Below, in pieces: positions 33,678 to 42,603 of a stretch of DNA of 64,000 nucleotides (the first letter of the stretch is position 1; every line of letters begins with the position of its first letter). Location: the NCBI GenBank assembly GCA_965248175.1, contig OZ252093.1, positions 930,001 to 994,000 on the forward strand, given 5' to 3'. Source of the stretch: VXPQ01 sp965248175 (GTDB taxonomy: Bacteria > Bacteroidota > Rhodothermia > Rhodothermales > VXPQ01). Position numbers and translations under genes: made by a program. The notes under the pieces were generated by a model. That model was given only the letters and a program-made list of their open reading frames with translations, was not told the DNA's origin and searched no databases.

Positions 33678-33750
33678 TGATCCCGGCAGGAATCGAACCT
33701 GCGACCCACTGATTAAAAGTCAGTTGCTCTACCAACTGAGCTACGGGACC
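33678..33750 (-). tRNA. tRNA-Lys(TTT)
   Basis: A 73-nt cloverleaf with acceptor GGTCCCG/CGGGATC (one G-T pair), anticodon loop CTTTTAA (TTT) and T arm GCAGG-TTCGATT-CCTGC. CCA is not encoded. It lies 110 bases upstream of tRNA-Leu on the same strand; the two may be co-transcribed. Confidence 0.96.
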
Positions 33751-33803
33751 ATAGCCTTTCTTTATGACATCCATCGTGCCATCTACAGCGCGCCCGATAT
33801 ACG

Positions 33804-34226
33804 CTATCCGGCGCAAAAAGATGCAACTTCTTTCCATAGGTCGGCCATCGGCTTGCGCAGTACGAGGACGCCCTCCATCAGGCAGCGGTCGAAGTTAATG
33901 AACCCGTTGGCCAGATAGATTTCTTCAGGGGAGCAGTCGAAAAGCAGCTTGAATTCCCGGTCTCCCTTGCGGTGGTCCACACTGAGGATCGCGCCCGCAA
34001 GCCCCGTCCCGGCCGTGCCGCGAAAAACATCCAGATCTTCCCCGTCCGTGGCGCTCGTGCCGTTCACGTAGCCGTAGTCCATCGGATAGATAATGGAGGG
34101 GTGTGCGGGGTGCCGCGTGCCGTGCGGGCGATCTATGGTAATGCCGTTCCTGCGGATCAGCGCCTCCCAGCCCTCCCAGTCGATTTCGCGCCGGGCAAGT
34201 TCCGTGAGTCGATCCGGTGCTTCCAT
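33804..34226 (-). CDS. Inorganic pyrophosphatase-like protein
   Basis: A 140-residue protein resembling soluble family I pyrophosphatase. IIYPMDYGYVNGTSA matches the NYGYIPGT strand and TDGEDLDVFRG matches the DGDPLDV metal motif. A later VDHRKGDREFK keeps two aspartates five apart as in the second metal site. It is shorter than the usual 170-180 residues, lacking the C-terminal helix and some N-terminal strands. It may be a divergent or specialised pyrophosphatase. ATG 34226 was chosen over an upstream frame to 34274 that reads into the aspS intergenic side. Confidence 0.7.
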   Translation of the reverse strand: MEAPDRLTELARREIDWEGWEALIRRNGITIDRPHGTRHPAHPSIIYPMDYGYVNGTSATDGEDLDVFRGTAGTGLAGAILSVDHRKGDREFKLLFDCSPEEIYLANGFINFDRCLMEGVLVLRKPMADLWKEVASFCAG

Positions 34227-34303
34227 GATAACGGGAGGGGTATGTACCCGGCGGTGGGCATGATTGCCCTGCAAGGCCTGTTCTGCGGCGTGCCGCCCAC
34301 TGC

Positions 34304-36157
34304 CTATTCGGGGTCTTCGTCCGCTACGATCTCGATATGCAATTCTTCCAGTTGCTTCGCATCGACCGTATCCGGCGATCGCACCATCAGTTCCTGCGCG
34401 CTCTGCGTTTTTGGGAAGGCAATCACGTCGCGGATGTTGTGCGTGCCCGCCAGCGCCATGATGATGCGGTCGAGGCCGAAGGCGATGCCGCCATGCGGCG
34501 GTGCGCCGTAGCGGAACGCATCCAGCAGGAAACCGAACCGCCGCTCGGCTTCTTTCTCGTCGATGCCGAGCAAACGAAACATGTGGTGCTGCATCTCTCT
34601 GGAATGAATCCGGATCGAACCGCCGCCCAGTTCCACTCCGTTGAGCGCCATGTCGTAGGCGCGGGCCCGCACCTTGCCCGGCGTTTCATCAAGTGCCGCC
34701 GCATCGTCGGGGTGGGGCGCCGTAAACGGATGGTGCATGGCTGTGAACCGCTTGGCGTCCGCATCCCATTCCAGCAGCGGAAATTCGGTGACCCATACGA
34801 AGTTCCACCGCTCGCCATGCGCTGGAATCAGGCCGGTTTCGCTCGCCATGTGCAGGCGCAGCTTGCCCATGTTCAGAAAAATATCCGGGTCGGGACCGGC
34901 CAGCACCAGCACCAGATCGCCGTTTTTGGCGCCGACGGCCTTGATGCAGGCATCTACGTGTTCCCGGGCAATCACGTGTTCCTTGACCGAGGAATACATC
35001 TCCGAGCCGTCCGACGGCAGCTTGAAGTAAATGAGCCCCCCGACCCCGATCTTCCGCCGTACAATGTCCTTGTCGAGGCGGTCCATCTGGCCGCGCGCCC
35101 GGTCTCCCTCCCCTTTGGCGACAATCGCTACGATGTGTCCGTCGTTTTCGAGGATGCGATCGAAAACCCGGAAGCCGGAGCCCTTGAACACATCGCTCAC
35201 ATCCTGGACTTCCATGCCGAAACGGAGGTCGGGCTTATCCGAACCGAACCGTTCGATGGCCTCGCGCCAGGTCAGTCGGGGGAAGGGTACGGGCAGATCG
35301 ACCCCCTTCACCTCTTTCCAGATCGTTTGCATGAGGCCCTCGAAGGTTGCATAGATCTGCTCCTCGTCGGGAAAGCTCATCTCTACGTCGATCTGCGTGA
35401 ACTCGGGCTGGCGATCCGCCCGCAGGTCTTCATCGCGGAAGCATTTGACGATCTGGAAGTACCGGTCCAGGCCGGAGATCATCAGAATCTGTTTGTACGT
35501 CTGGGGCGATTGCGGGAGCGCGTAGAACCGGCCCGGATGCACGCGGCTCGGCACCAGATAGTCCCGGGCGCCTTCCGGCGTCGATTTCATGAGCACCGGC
35601 GTTTCGACTTCCACGAAGCCGTTCCGGTCGAAGTATCTGCGTACGGCCTGGTACGTCTTGTGGCGCAGCACCAGTATGTCCTGGAGTTCCGGGCGCCGCA
35701 GGTCCAGATACCGGTAGCGCAGGCGCAGGTCCTCGCCTGCAGTGCGCCGTTTTTCCTCGTGGGCCGATACGGGAAAGGGGACAGGTTCGGCGCTGTTCAG
35801 TACGCTCAGGTCCCGGACTCGCACCTCGACCTCGCCGGTCGGAAGCTTCGGGTTAATGGTTTCCTGCGTTCGCTCGCCGACCGTGCCCCGGATAGAAATC
35901 ACATACTCATTGCGCACCAGATCGGCGCGTTCGTAAGCTTCTTTTTCGTCCTGGGGGGAACACACGACCTGTGTCAGTCCGTAACGATCCCGTAGATCCA
36001 GGAAGATTACCCCGCCGAGATCGCGGCGAGTATCCACCCATCCCTTGAGTACGACCTCCTCTCCGACATGCTCGGGGCGCAGTTCGCCGCAGGTGTGCGT
36101 GCGTATCGGATGTGTTTCTTTGCTGGCCACCGGCGTGTGTGGGTGTCGCGTGGTCAT
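34304..36157 (-). CDS. aspS: Aspartyl-tRNA synthetase
   Basis: A 617-residue bacterial class IIb synthetase. The N-terminal OB fold has GWVDTRRDLGGVIFLDLRD. Motif 2 is FRDEDLRADRQPEFTQID, with the substrate loop QSPQTYKQILM before it, and the central GAD insertion domain is present. Motif 3 is FGLDRIIMALAGT near the C-terminus, followed by AFPKTQSAQELM. It charges tRNA-Asp; discriminating versus tRNA-Asn-tolerant use cannot be told here. ATG 36157 puts about 20 residues before the conserved start; a longer frame to 36238 is less likely. The pyrophosphatase-like gene follows 77 bases downstream. Confidence 0.96.
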   Translation of the reverse strand: MTTRHPHTPVASKETHPIRTHTCGELRPEHVGEEVVLKGWVDTRRDLGGVIFLDLRDRYGLTQVVCSPQDEKEAYERADLVRNEYVISIRGTVGERTQETINPKLPTGEVEVRVRDLSVLNSAEPVPFPVSAHEEKRRTAGEDLRLRYRYLDLRRPELQDILVLRHKTYQAVRRYFDRNGFVEVETPVLMKSTPEGARDYLVPSRVHPGRFYALPQSPQTYKQILMISGLDRYFQIVKCFRDEDLRADRQPEFTQIDVEMSFPDEEQIYATFEGLMQTIWKEVKGVDLPVPFPRLTWREAIERFGSDKPDLRFGMEVQDVSDVFKGSGFRVFDRILENDGHIVAIVAKGEGDRARGQMDRLDKDIVRRKIGVGGLIYFKLPSDGSEMYSSVKEHVIAREHVDACIKAVGAKNGDLVLVLAGPDPDIFLNMGKLRLHMASETGLIPAHGERWNFVWVTEFPLLEWDADAKRFTAMHHPFTAPHPDDAAALDETPGKVRARAYDMALNGVELGGGSIRIHSREMQHHMFRLLGIDEKEAERRFGFLLDAFRYGAPPHGGIAFGLDRIIMALAGTHNIRDVIAFPKTQSAQELMVRSPDTVDAKQLEELHIEIVADEDPE

Positions 36158-36350
36158 GGGGGCGGTAATGGATCGACGGTTCGTTGCGGCGCCCTTTGAC
36201 GAAGCAGGCGCCGCATGCGTTCGCAGATCGGACGGCACGGGTGCAAGATCAAACGTAAATTACGCATGAAGATGGTGGAAACGATGTCCACTTTCGAACG
36301 CCTCGACGAATAATCGTTGGATTTTTGGCCACATTCCCTGAAAAACATCC

Positions 36351-37883
36351 ATGATGGGCCTTCTTTCCAATCCCTACATCCTCGCGATCCTTGTTTATCT
36401 GACGGCTCTGGTCGGGGTCGGGTACTACAAGAGCCGGGTCGTGAAGACGGGGGAAGATTTCATGGTGGCGGGCCGCACGCTCCACTGGTGGGTGCTGGTG
36501 GGCACGCTACTTGCTACCTGGATGGGGAGCGGTTCCCTGTTCGGCAGCGCCGGGCTGGGGTATCGCAACGGCATGGCGGGGCTGTGGTCCAGCGCCGGCG
36601 CATGGGCAGGCATCGTACTCATTTATTTTATTGCACGCCGCATTCGCCATTTCGGGAAGGTGACCGTGCCGGACATTTTCGAGGCGCGCTACGGACGGGT
36701 TTCCAGCGTACTGGCGACCATCACGACCATTATTGCCTACCTGACCATCGTTTCTTACCAGTTCCGGGGCGGCGGCAATGTGCTGCATTTCATTACGCAG
36801 GGGACGGAGGCGGAGATTTCCGTACAGGCGGGTATCGTCATCACGGCGCTCTTTGCGATCGCCTATACGGCGCTGGCCGGGATGCTGTCGGTCGTATACA
36901 CCGATGTCGTGAACGGCATACTCATGGTGCTGGGGGTGTTCGCCACCGTGTTTTTCATGGTGGATGCGGTCGGCGGGATGGACGAGATCGTGATGTATGC
37001 GGAAGCGGCAGGAAAATGGGAGCTGTTCGGCAACTGGGCAAACGAGCGCACCGGCGCTTCTTCCGGGCCGATCGTGGCCATATCCTTTCTGATCCCGACC
37101 ATGCTCCTCCTGATGGGCGACGCCAACATGTACCAGCGCATATTCAGCGCAAAGGACGGCAATGCGGCGCAGAAGGCCGTGTTTTTCTGGGTGATCGGCG
37201 TGGTGGTGCTTGAGTCCGCTGTGTATTTCGTGGGCCTGACCGGGGCGGTGGCGGCTGACCAGGGGCTCATTCCCGAACTGTTCGCCGGTGGGGCGGCGGA
37301 TGTGGCAGGCAACAAGTCCGAGTACATTATTCCGACCCTGGCCACTTCCTCCTATATGCCGCTCGTGCTGGGCATGACGCTGGTGGCCACCATGATGGCG
37401 ATCATCGTTTCCACCGCCGACTCGTTCCTGCTGGTGCCTGCGACGAACCTGACGCGTGATGTGGTGCAGCGCTTCATCGCCCCGGATATGAGTTCCCGTG
37501 CTATCGTGCTGATGAGCCGGGGCTGGGTCCTTTTGCTGGGGCTGATCGCCTACCTGCTTGTGGATCAGTTTCCGACCATTCTGACGGCGGCCTATACGGC
37601 CTATCTGGTATATGGTGCGGCTATCACGCCGGCGCTCCTTGCCGCATTCCTGTGGAAGCGGGCTACTACGGCGGGTGCGATCGCTTCCATTCTGACAGGA
37701 ACCATCGTCACGCTCGTATGGACGTTCTGGATGTCCGAACAGGCCTGGTTCGGCGACCTGCATCCGTTTTTGCAAGAGGTAACCTATCCCGCCGTGGCGT
37801 TGTCCATTCTGGCGCTTGTCGGCGCAAGCCTCGCCACTCCTCGTCCCGACCGCTCCCGTTGGGAGCCGTTTTTCGGAGGATAG
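36351..37883 (+). CDS. Sodium/solute symporter (SSS family)
   Basis: A 510-residue polytopic protein with about 13 hydrophobic helices. Family features include FMVAGRTLHWWVLVGTLLA, TWMGSGSLFGSAGLGY, SYQFRGGGNVL, a helix with IAYTALAGMLSVVYTDVV and AIIVSTADSFLLVPATNL near TM8, which holds the Ser/Asp of the Na2-like site. The substrate is not predictable; the neighbourhood suggests a sugar, sugar acid or amine. The start could be either of two tandem ATGs at 36351. The amidohydrolase-DUF1080 lipoprotein follows and is likely co-transcribed. Confidence 0.9.
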   Translation: MMGLLSNPYILAILVYLTALVGVGYYKSRVVKTGEDFMVAGRTLHWWVLVGTLLATWMGSGSLFGSAGLGYRNGMAGLWSSAGAWAGIVLIYFIARRIRHFGKVTVPDIFEARYGRVSSVLATITTIIAYLTIVSYQFRGGGNVLHFITQGTEAEISVQAGIVITALFAIAYTALAGMLSVVYTDVVNGILMVLGVFATVFFMVDAVGGMDEIVMYAEAAGKWELFGNWANERTGASSGPIVAISFLIPTMLLLMGDANMYQRIFSAKDGNAAQKAVFFWVIGVVVLESAVYFVGLTGAVAADQGLIPELFAGGAADVAGNKSEYIIPTLATSSYMPLVLGMTLVATMMAIIVSTADSFLLVPATNLTRDVVQRFIAPDMSSRAIVLMSRGWVLLLGLIAYLLVDQFPTILTAAYTAYLVYGAAITPALLAAFLWKRATTAGAIASILTGTIVTLVWTFWMSEQAWFGDLHPFLQEVTYPAVALSILALVGASLATPRPDRSRWEPFFGG

Positions 37884-37961
37884 GAGATGGGGTGGCGTCT
37901 ACCGGGTTCATTGGCCATTTCAAGGTGGTCTTTTCTCTTCATGCTCGACTCCTCCAAATCC

Positions 37962-39731
37962 ATGAAAGGAATCCATGCGGGTTGGATATACCTGATCGTT
38001 TTTGTGTGGACCGGCTGTTCGGCGGGCTCTTCGCTTGCCCCGGCGGGCGACGCCGGCGCTGCACGCATACCGACCGCGGCACCCGTTGTCGAAGCTGTCC
38101 ATGATCAGGTTTCGTCCGTTACCGCCCCCCCCCGCGAAGAAATTGCGTCCGTTTCCGAAGCCGGCGCATCTGTTCCTCACTTCAACGATGCCCACTTGCA
38201 CTTGCTGAACTATGTACAGGAGGGTCCCGCAGTGCGCGAATATCTCGACATGGTGGGCGACCGGGTAGGCCGGACGGCGCTGTTCGGCATTCCGTTGCAG
38301 CAGAAATGGGATTATTTCGTGTCCGGAGACCGGGCCCCGGACTATTATCTGCGCTCGGACGCCGCGCTCTACTACTATTCCTTCGTGGATGCGGCGATCG
38401 CCCGTGAGTACTTGTCGTTGTCGGACGCGGAGCGGCAACGGGTGGACCCCATGATTACGGGCTTCAATCCTACGGACATGTACGCCGCCGACCACATCGA
38501 GCGTGTCCTGCGCACGTTCCCCGGCGTGTTTGCCGGCATCGGCGAGTTCAGCATTCACAAGGAGTTCGTGTCGTCGAAGATCACGGGGCATACGACCAGC
38601 CTGCACAACCCTGCGCTGGACCGCATCCTGGCCAAAGCCGCCGAGATTGGCCTGGTGGTTATCCTGCATTGCGATATCGCCAATGTGCGTCCCGGCGAAG
38701 AGCCGGATCATTACGAAGACCTGCTACGCGTTTTTGCGGCGCATCCTCAGGCCGCCATCGTCTGGGCCCATACGGGATTGGGCCGTTTTGTGGCGCCGTC
38801 CCGGGAGCATGTCGAACTGCTTGACCGCATGTTGAGCGATTCGCGTTACCAGCACGTTATGCTCGACATTTCCTGGGACGAGGTGGCGAAGTACCTTGTC
38901 AAGGATGACGAAACGGTGGATGCATGGGCCGTGCTCATCGCAAAGCACCCCATGCGGTTTCTCTTCGGCACCGACTCCGTGGCGCCGGCGAATTGGGAAG
39001 CCTATGCCCGGACCCATACGATGTACCAGCCGCTGTGGGACCGCCTTGCCCCCACCGTGCGCGCCCAGGTGGAGCGCCTGAACTACGAGCGCGTCTTCGA
39101 CGCTGCGATTCCAAGGGTGCGGGCCTGGGAGGCGGAGCGACCCATGGCCATCCTGGACGAGGAGGGCTTTGTCTCGGTCTTCAATGGCGTTGATCTGACA
39201 GGATGGACCGGCAACACGGAAGGCTATGCCGTCGAGGACGGCAGCCTCGTGTGTCTTAAAGATGGCGGCGGCAATCTCTACATAGATAAGGAATACAGCG
39301 ACTTTCACCTGCGTTTCGCGTTTAAACTGGAGTCCGGCGCCAACAATGGTGTTGGAATCCGCGCTGAGCAGGGCAAGGACGCCGCCTACTACGGCATGGA
39401 AATCCAGATACTCGACGATACTGCCCCGGAATACGCCGATTTGCAGCCGTGGCAATATCACGGTTCGGTCTACGGCGTCGCCCCGGCGCGTCGCGGTTAT
39501 CAGAAGCCGCTGGGCGAATGGAACGAACAGGAGATCGTGGCTCAGGGCAACCGCATCACTGTCATACTCAACGGGACGGTCATCGTAGACGTTGATCTGG
39601 AGCAGGAGGGCGGGTCCGGTACGATCGATGGCAGGGAGCACCCGGGCCTGTTCAACCCGTCGGGCTACATTGGCTTTCTGGGCCATGGCCACCGCATCGA
39701 ATTTCGTGCTATTCGCATCAAGGCATTGTAG
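37962..39731 (+). CDS. Lipoprotein fusing an amidohydrolase-like barrel to a DUF1080 domain
   Basis: A 589-residue protein. ATG 37962 begins a signal peptide with lipobox FVWTGC, so it is probably an outer-membrane or periplasmic lipoprotein; a longer in-frame start at 37887 hides this. Residues about 60-370 form an amidohydrolase-2-like barrel with FNDAHLHLLNYV, VVILHCDIANV, IVWAHTGLG and FLFGTDSVAPAN. Residues about 390-589 are a DUF1080/3-keto-disaccharide hydrolase jelly roll with FNGVDLTGWTG, DFHLRFAFKLES, GANNGVGIRAEQ, YYGMEIQILDD and IEFRAIRIKAL. The combination suggests hydrolysis of a modified sugar or lactone taken up through the adjacent symporter; this is inference. Confidence 0.85.
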   Translation: MKGIHAGWIYLIVFVWTGCSAGSSLAPAGDAGAARIPTAAPVVEAVHDQVSSVTAPPREEIASVSEAGASVPHFNDAHLHLLNYVQEGPAVREYLDMVGDRVGRTALFGIPLQQKWDYFVSGDRAPDYYLRSDAALYYYSFVDAAIAREYLSLSDAERQRVDPMITGFNPTDMYAADHIERVLRTFPGVFAGIGEFSIHKEFVSSKITGHTTSLHNPALDRILAKAAEIGLVVILHCDIANVRPGEEPDHYEDLLRVFAAHPQAAIVWAHTGLGRFVAPSREHVELLDRMLSDSRYQHVMLDISWDEVAKYLVKDDETVDAWAVLIAKHPMRFLFGTDSVAPANWEAYARTHTMYQPLWDRLAPTVRAQVERLNYERVFDAAIPRVRAWEAERPMAILDEEGFVSVFNGVDLTGWTGNTEGYAVEDGSLVCLKDGGGNLYIDKEYSDFHLRFAFKLESGANNGVGIRAEQGKDAAYYGMEIQILDDTAPEYADLQPWQYHGSVYGVAPARRGYQKPLGEWNEQEIVAQGNRITVILNGTVIVDVDLEQEGGSGTIDGREHPGLFNPSGYIGFLGHGHRIEFRAIRIKAL

Positions 39732-39781
39732 TGCGTTTCCGCCGGGTCAAAATGGATGAGAGGAACACGGACGCACCCGCA

Positions 39782-41032
39782 ATGCCCCCGGATCGTCGCC
39801 CCATTTATTACTTCGCCCGGATGATTCCATGGTACCGCATCCCGGTGCTGGAGCAGTTGAACGAGCGGTTCGACGGGCGGTTGGTCGTGTGCGCAGGCGA
39901 TCCGCCGGGAGCTTCCTCATTACAGAATCTGGTACCGGGGAGTACTCCCCCAGGCGCCTCTGATTCTGCCGCCAACACCCGTACGGATGCATCCGGTACC
40001 CGCTCCGCGAGCCCGGGCTACAAGCAAGTCTTCCTCCGCAACCACTGGTTTTTCGGCGAAAGAATACACGCCCAGCCGTTCCGCAGAGCCTTCGAGAAGC
40101 ATGGTGCGCCGGCGGCAATCCTTGCAGAAGAGAGTCCCCGGTCCGTTACGTTGCCGTTTTTGCTGCGTTATGCGAAGTCGTTGGGGGCGGGCCGGATTCT
40201 CTGGGGACACTTTTCGTCGAACCACAGGGCGTTCGATCCCCGGCGCCATTTCCTGGACAAATACCGCCTTGCGCTGGCAAAAGGGGTAGAAGGGTGCGCC
40301 TGTTATACGGAGGGCATAGCAAACCTTCTGCGTCCGTTCGTGCCCGAACGCAACCTGTTTGTTGCTCGGAACACGATGGACCTTGGTCCCATGTTTGCAC
40401 AGCGGGACGCGCTGGCGGCGGAGGGCAAAACGGCGGTTCGGCGGCGGCTCTCTATCCCCTCCGACGCTCCGGTCCTCGTCTATATAGGGCGGCTAATCCG
40501 GGAGAAGGGAACGGATATGCTTCTCGACACCTGGGCTCGCCTGACGGAGGAGGTCCCCGCCAGTCTTCTGATCATCGGGGACGGGCCGGAGCGGGCGGCT
40601 ATGGAAGCCGCGGTATCGGCCCGCTCGCTACAGGGCGTGCGTTTTCTCGGCCCCATGTTGCGCGAGGAAGCGAGTCCCTGGCTGTACGCCTCCGACCTGA
40701 TGCTCATGCCGGGGTACCTGGGATTGGCCGTGAACCATGCGTTCGCTTTCGGGTTGCCGGTGGTGTCGCTGCGTAATCCTGCCGGAGGGGCAACGGGCCA
40801 AAAACATGATCTGAATCGCGCGGGCAATGGTCCCGAAGTCGAGTACGTTCGGTCCGGGGAGACGGGTCTGCTATGTTCGGGCAATTCTTCCGAAGCGCTT
40901 GCGGCGGGCATTCGGGAGGTGCTGGCGGATCGGGAGCGGTACTCGGCCAACGCACTGGCCTACGCGCAGGAACACCTGACGCTCGACAGGATGGTGGATG
41001 GTCTGGAGGCAGCGATTCGGCACGCGATCTGA
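39782..41032 (+). CDS. Glycosyltransferase (GT4/GT1 fold), paralogue 1
   Basis: A 416-residue glycosyltransferase with the C-terminal nucleotide-sugar domain: VYIGRLIREKGTDMLLDTW, LLIIGDGPERAAME and LMPGYLGLAVNHAFAFGLPV. It is almost the same protein as the copy at 52654. Two differences stand out: a Ser/Thr/Ala-rich insertion of about 24 residues after QNLVPG, and an extra HDLNRAGNGP segment before EVEYVRSGETG. The start was set at ATG 39782, where both copies begin to align; the frame itself is open from GTG 39731. It may add a sugar to the surface polysaccharide although it lies 11 kb from that locus. Confidence 0.88.
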   Translation: MPPDRRPIYYFARMIPWYRIPVLEQLNERFDGRLVVCAGDPPGASSLQNLVPGSTPPGASDSAANTRTDASGTRSASPGYKQVFLRNHWFFGERIHAQPFRRAFEKHGAPAAILAEESPRSVTLPFLLRYAKSLGAGRILWGHFSSNHRAFDPRRHFLDKYRLALAKGVEGCACYTEGIANLLRPFVPERNLFVARNTMDLGPMFAQRDALAAEGKTAVRRRLSIPSDAPVLVYIGRLIREKGTDMLLDTWARLTEEVPASLLIIGDGPERAAMEAAVSARSLQGVRFLGPMLREEASPWLYASDLMLMPGYLGLAVNHAFAFGLPVVSLRNPAGGATGQKHDLNRAGNGPEVEYVRSGETGLLCSGNSSEALAAGIREVLADRERYSANALAYAQEHLTLDRMVDGLEAAIRHAI

Positions 41033-41035
41033 ATT

Positions 41036-41524
41036 GTGCGCATGGATATGGAACCAACAAAAGAAATCTCAGAAAACACCAAATCAACCATGAGGCCGAA
41101 ATTTTCCTGGCGTTACTGGAAGATACCCGCGCTTTTTGGCGTGGGTCTTTGCATCCTGCAAATCCTGACGGCTTTTGTACGATTCGGGGGCCGGGAAGAC
41201 TGGACGCCGCCCATGCTGTTCGAGATACCGGCCATTCTGTTCGGGCTTGTCCTCTTCTTCCTGTGCGGCGTGCTGGTTGGGTTGCTGGTGCAACGCCTCT
41301 TGAGGGGCTCTACCGGAGCCTGGCGCGTTGTCTTGATAGTCTGTGTTGCGCTGGCGACTCCGTTAGCAGTCCTGTTCAGTCTGGTCGGGGGGTTGCTCGG
41401 TCCCCATGTCGTACTGATCGGAACGCTGATTCCTTATCTGCTCCTTGTCGGGGTTCCGGTATTGATCCGTACATTCCTATTACGCTTCGTAAGCCCGCCT
41501 CGCGCTAAAGAGGGGGGCTTATAA
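41036..41524 (+). CDS. Hypothetical four-helix membrane protein
   Basis: A 162-residue protein with four strong hydrophobic helices at about 30-48, 62-84, 94-119 and 123-145 and a basic N-terminal tail. No family was recognised. It starts 3 bases after the glycosyltransferase stop and may be co-transcribed. Its last 90 bases overlap the convergent MpaB-like gene, so one of the two C-termini may be mis-called. It could be an inner-membrane accessory protein. Confidence 0.6.
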   Translation: MRMDMEPTKEISENTKSTMRPKFSWRYWKIPALFGVGLCILQILTAFVRFGGREDWTPPMLFEIPAILFGLVLFFLCGVLVGLLVQRLLRGSTGAWRVVLIVCVALATPLAVLFSLVGGLLGPHVVLIGTLIPYLLLVGVPVLIRTFLLRFVSPPRAKEGGL

Positions 41525-42393
41525 GCGAGCCTGTCGCCTATGAGCGCTCGCGAAAGGCGGTACGCCAATCTCACGAGCTTCTTCTGCTCCGCCGGATCCT
41601 TGACATTGGCAACGGACGGTATCGACTGGATCAGCATGTTGGCCACAGTTACCGAATCGGGTTCCGGCGGGGGCTCGCACAGATAGGCGACCTTGTACAC
41701 TCGCTCCGCATCCGCGGCGGTCGCGTAGAGAATACTCCCCGGGATGCCCATCACGTAACCGGAGTAGCGCCAGACGGCCAGAACGCTCTTCTGTTCTTCC
41801 TTGGTGAACTGCGCACCCACCAGCATCGAGTACTCCAGCAGCCGCTTCGAAAAGACGGAAATCGCGAAACCGAGGTGCGCCGCACTCAGCGGGGCGCCCC
41901 AGGCTTCGTGGTCCCAATCGTCCGACTTGGCGAGCAAGGTTCTGATCCGGGTATGCACGAAACGAATGCGCGCGGACAGCTTCCAGCCGTCGCCGTTTCT
42001 CTGCATCCCGTCGGGAAAGAAGATGTCCATCATGTGGCGGTTGTTTTGCTGGAGTCGCCTTGTCGTCGACCCAACCCGCCCGGTGATCCTGAACGACTTG
42101 GCGATCAGCGTCGAGAAGCCCTCTACGAGCACACCGGTGACGAACGCGACCAACATGAGGTCCACATTCTTGTGGAAGGCGCGAATCCCCGGACGTAGGG
42201 CTTCGTAGTCCAGCCAGGAAGGCTCTTCAAGGTTTTTGAAGAAGTCGCGCAGGGGCTCCGGTGCAGCGCGTAGAACGTGATCGTGCCCCTCGATACCGGC
42301 CCCGATGAAACGGTGCAACTCGCCCGGAGCCATGTCGGAAAGCTCCTCCATGATCGGGTCGAGCACCGGGTCGCCGATGCCCGTATGCTTCAT
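41434..42393 (-). CDS. DUF2236/MpaB-like oxygenase
   Basis: A 319-residue protein of the DUF2236 family (oxygenase MpaB/latex-clearing-like). Typical pieces are DLMLVAFVTGVLVEGFSTLIAKS, RFVHTRIRTLLAKS, AHLGFAISVFSK, RLLEYSMLVGAQFTKEEQ and YSGYVMGIPGSIL. The family coordinates heme b through conserved histidines and cleaves or oxidises aliphatic chains; the substrate here is unknown. ATG 42393 was chosen over an upstream extension to 42501. The C-terminal 20 residues are basic and low-complexity and overlap the convergent membrane protein. Confidence 0.8.
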   Translation of the reverse strand: MKHTGIGDPVLDPIMEELSDMAPGELHRFIGAGIEGHDHVLRAAPEPLRDFFKNLEEPSWLDYEALRPGIRAFHKNVDLMLVAFVTGVLVEGFSTLIAKSFRITGRVGSTTRRLQQNNRHMMDIFFPDGMQRNGDGWKLSARIRFVHTRIRTLLAKSDDWDHEAWGAPLSAAHLGFAISVFSKRLLEYSMLVGAQFTKEEQKSVLAVWRYSGYVMGIPGSILYATAADAERVYKVAYLCEPPPEPDSVTVANMLIQSIPSVANVKDPAEQKKLVRLAYRLSRALIGDRLAYKPPSLARGGLTKRNRNVRINTGTPTRSR

Positions 42394-42603
42394 GTAGTTT
42401 TGTCTACGGCCACCGGGTCGTGCGGGCGGGCCTTTGCATAGCCCGGTATGTAACAAGATGGGATATTCTTTGGCTCGGCGATCGTCATGTGACCGGTTCA
42501 ATTCTCAGCAAGTCCGGCATGTTTTCAGGCCGGAAAGTCGGGGGGTATCCCAATCTTGCTATAACGCAGAGCAAAATATACATACACAATATAAGTAAAT
42601 ATA

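Noticed and set aside
34337..35995. 552-codon open frame antisense to aspS
   Set aside because: Fully opposite a highly conserved synthetase; low-complexity residues and no motifs.
36507..37775. 422-codon frame antisense to the symporter gene
   Set aside because: Rich in His, Arg and Gln as expected from the complement of membrane-protein codons; no start signal or family.
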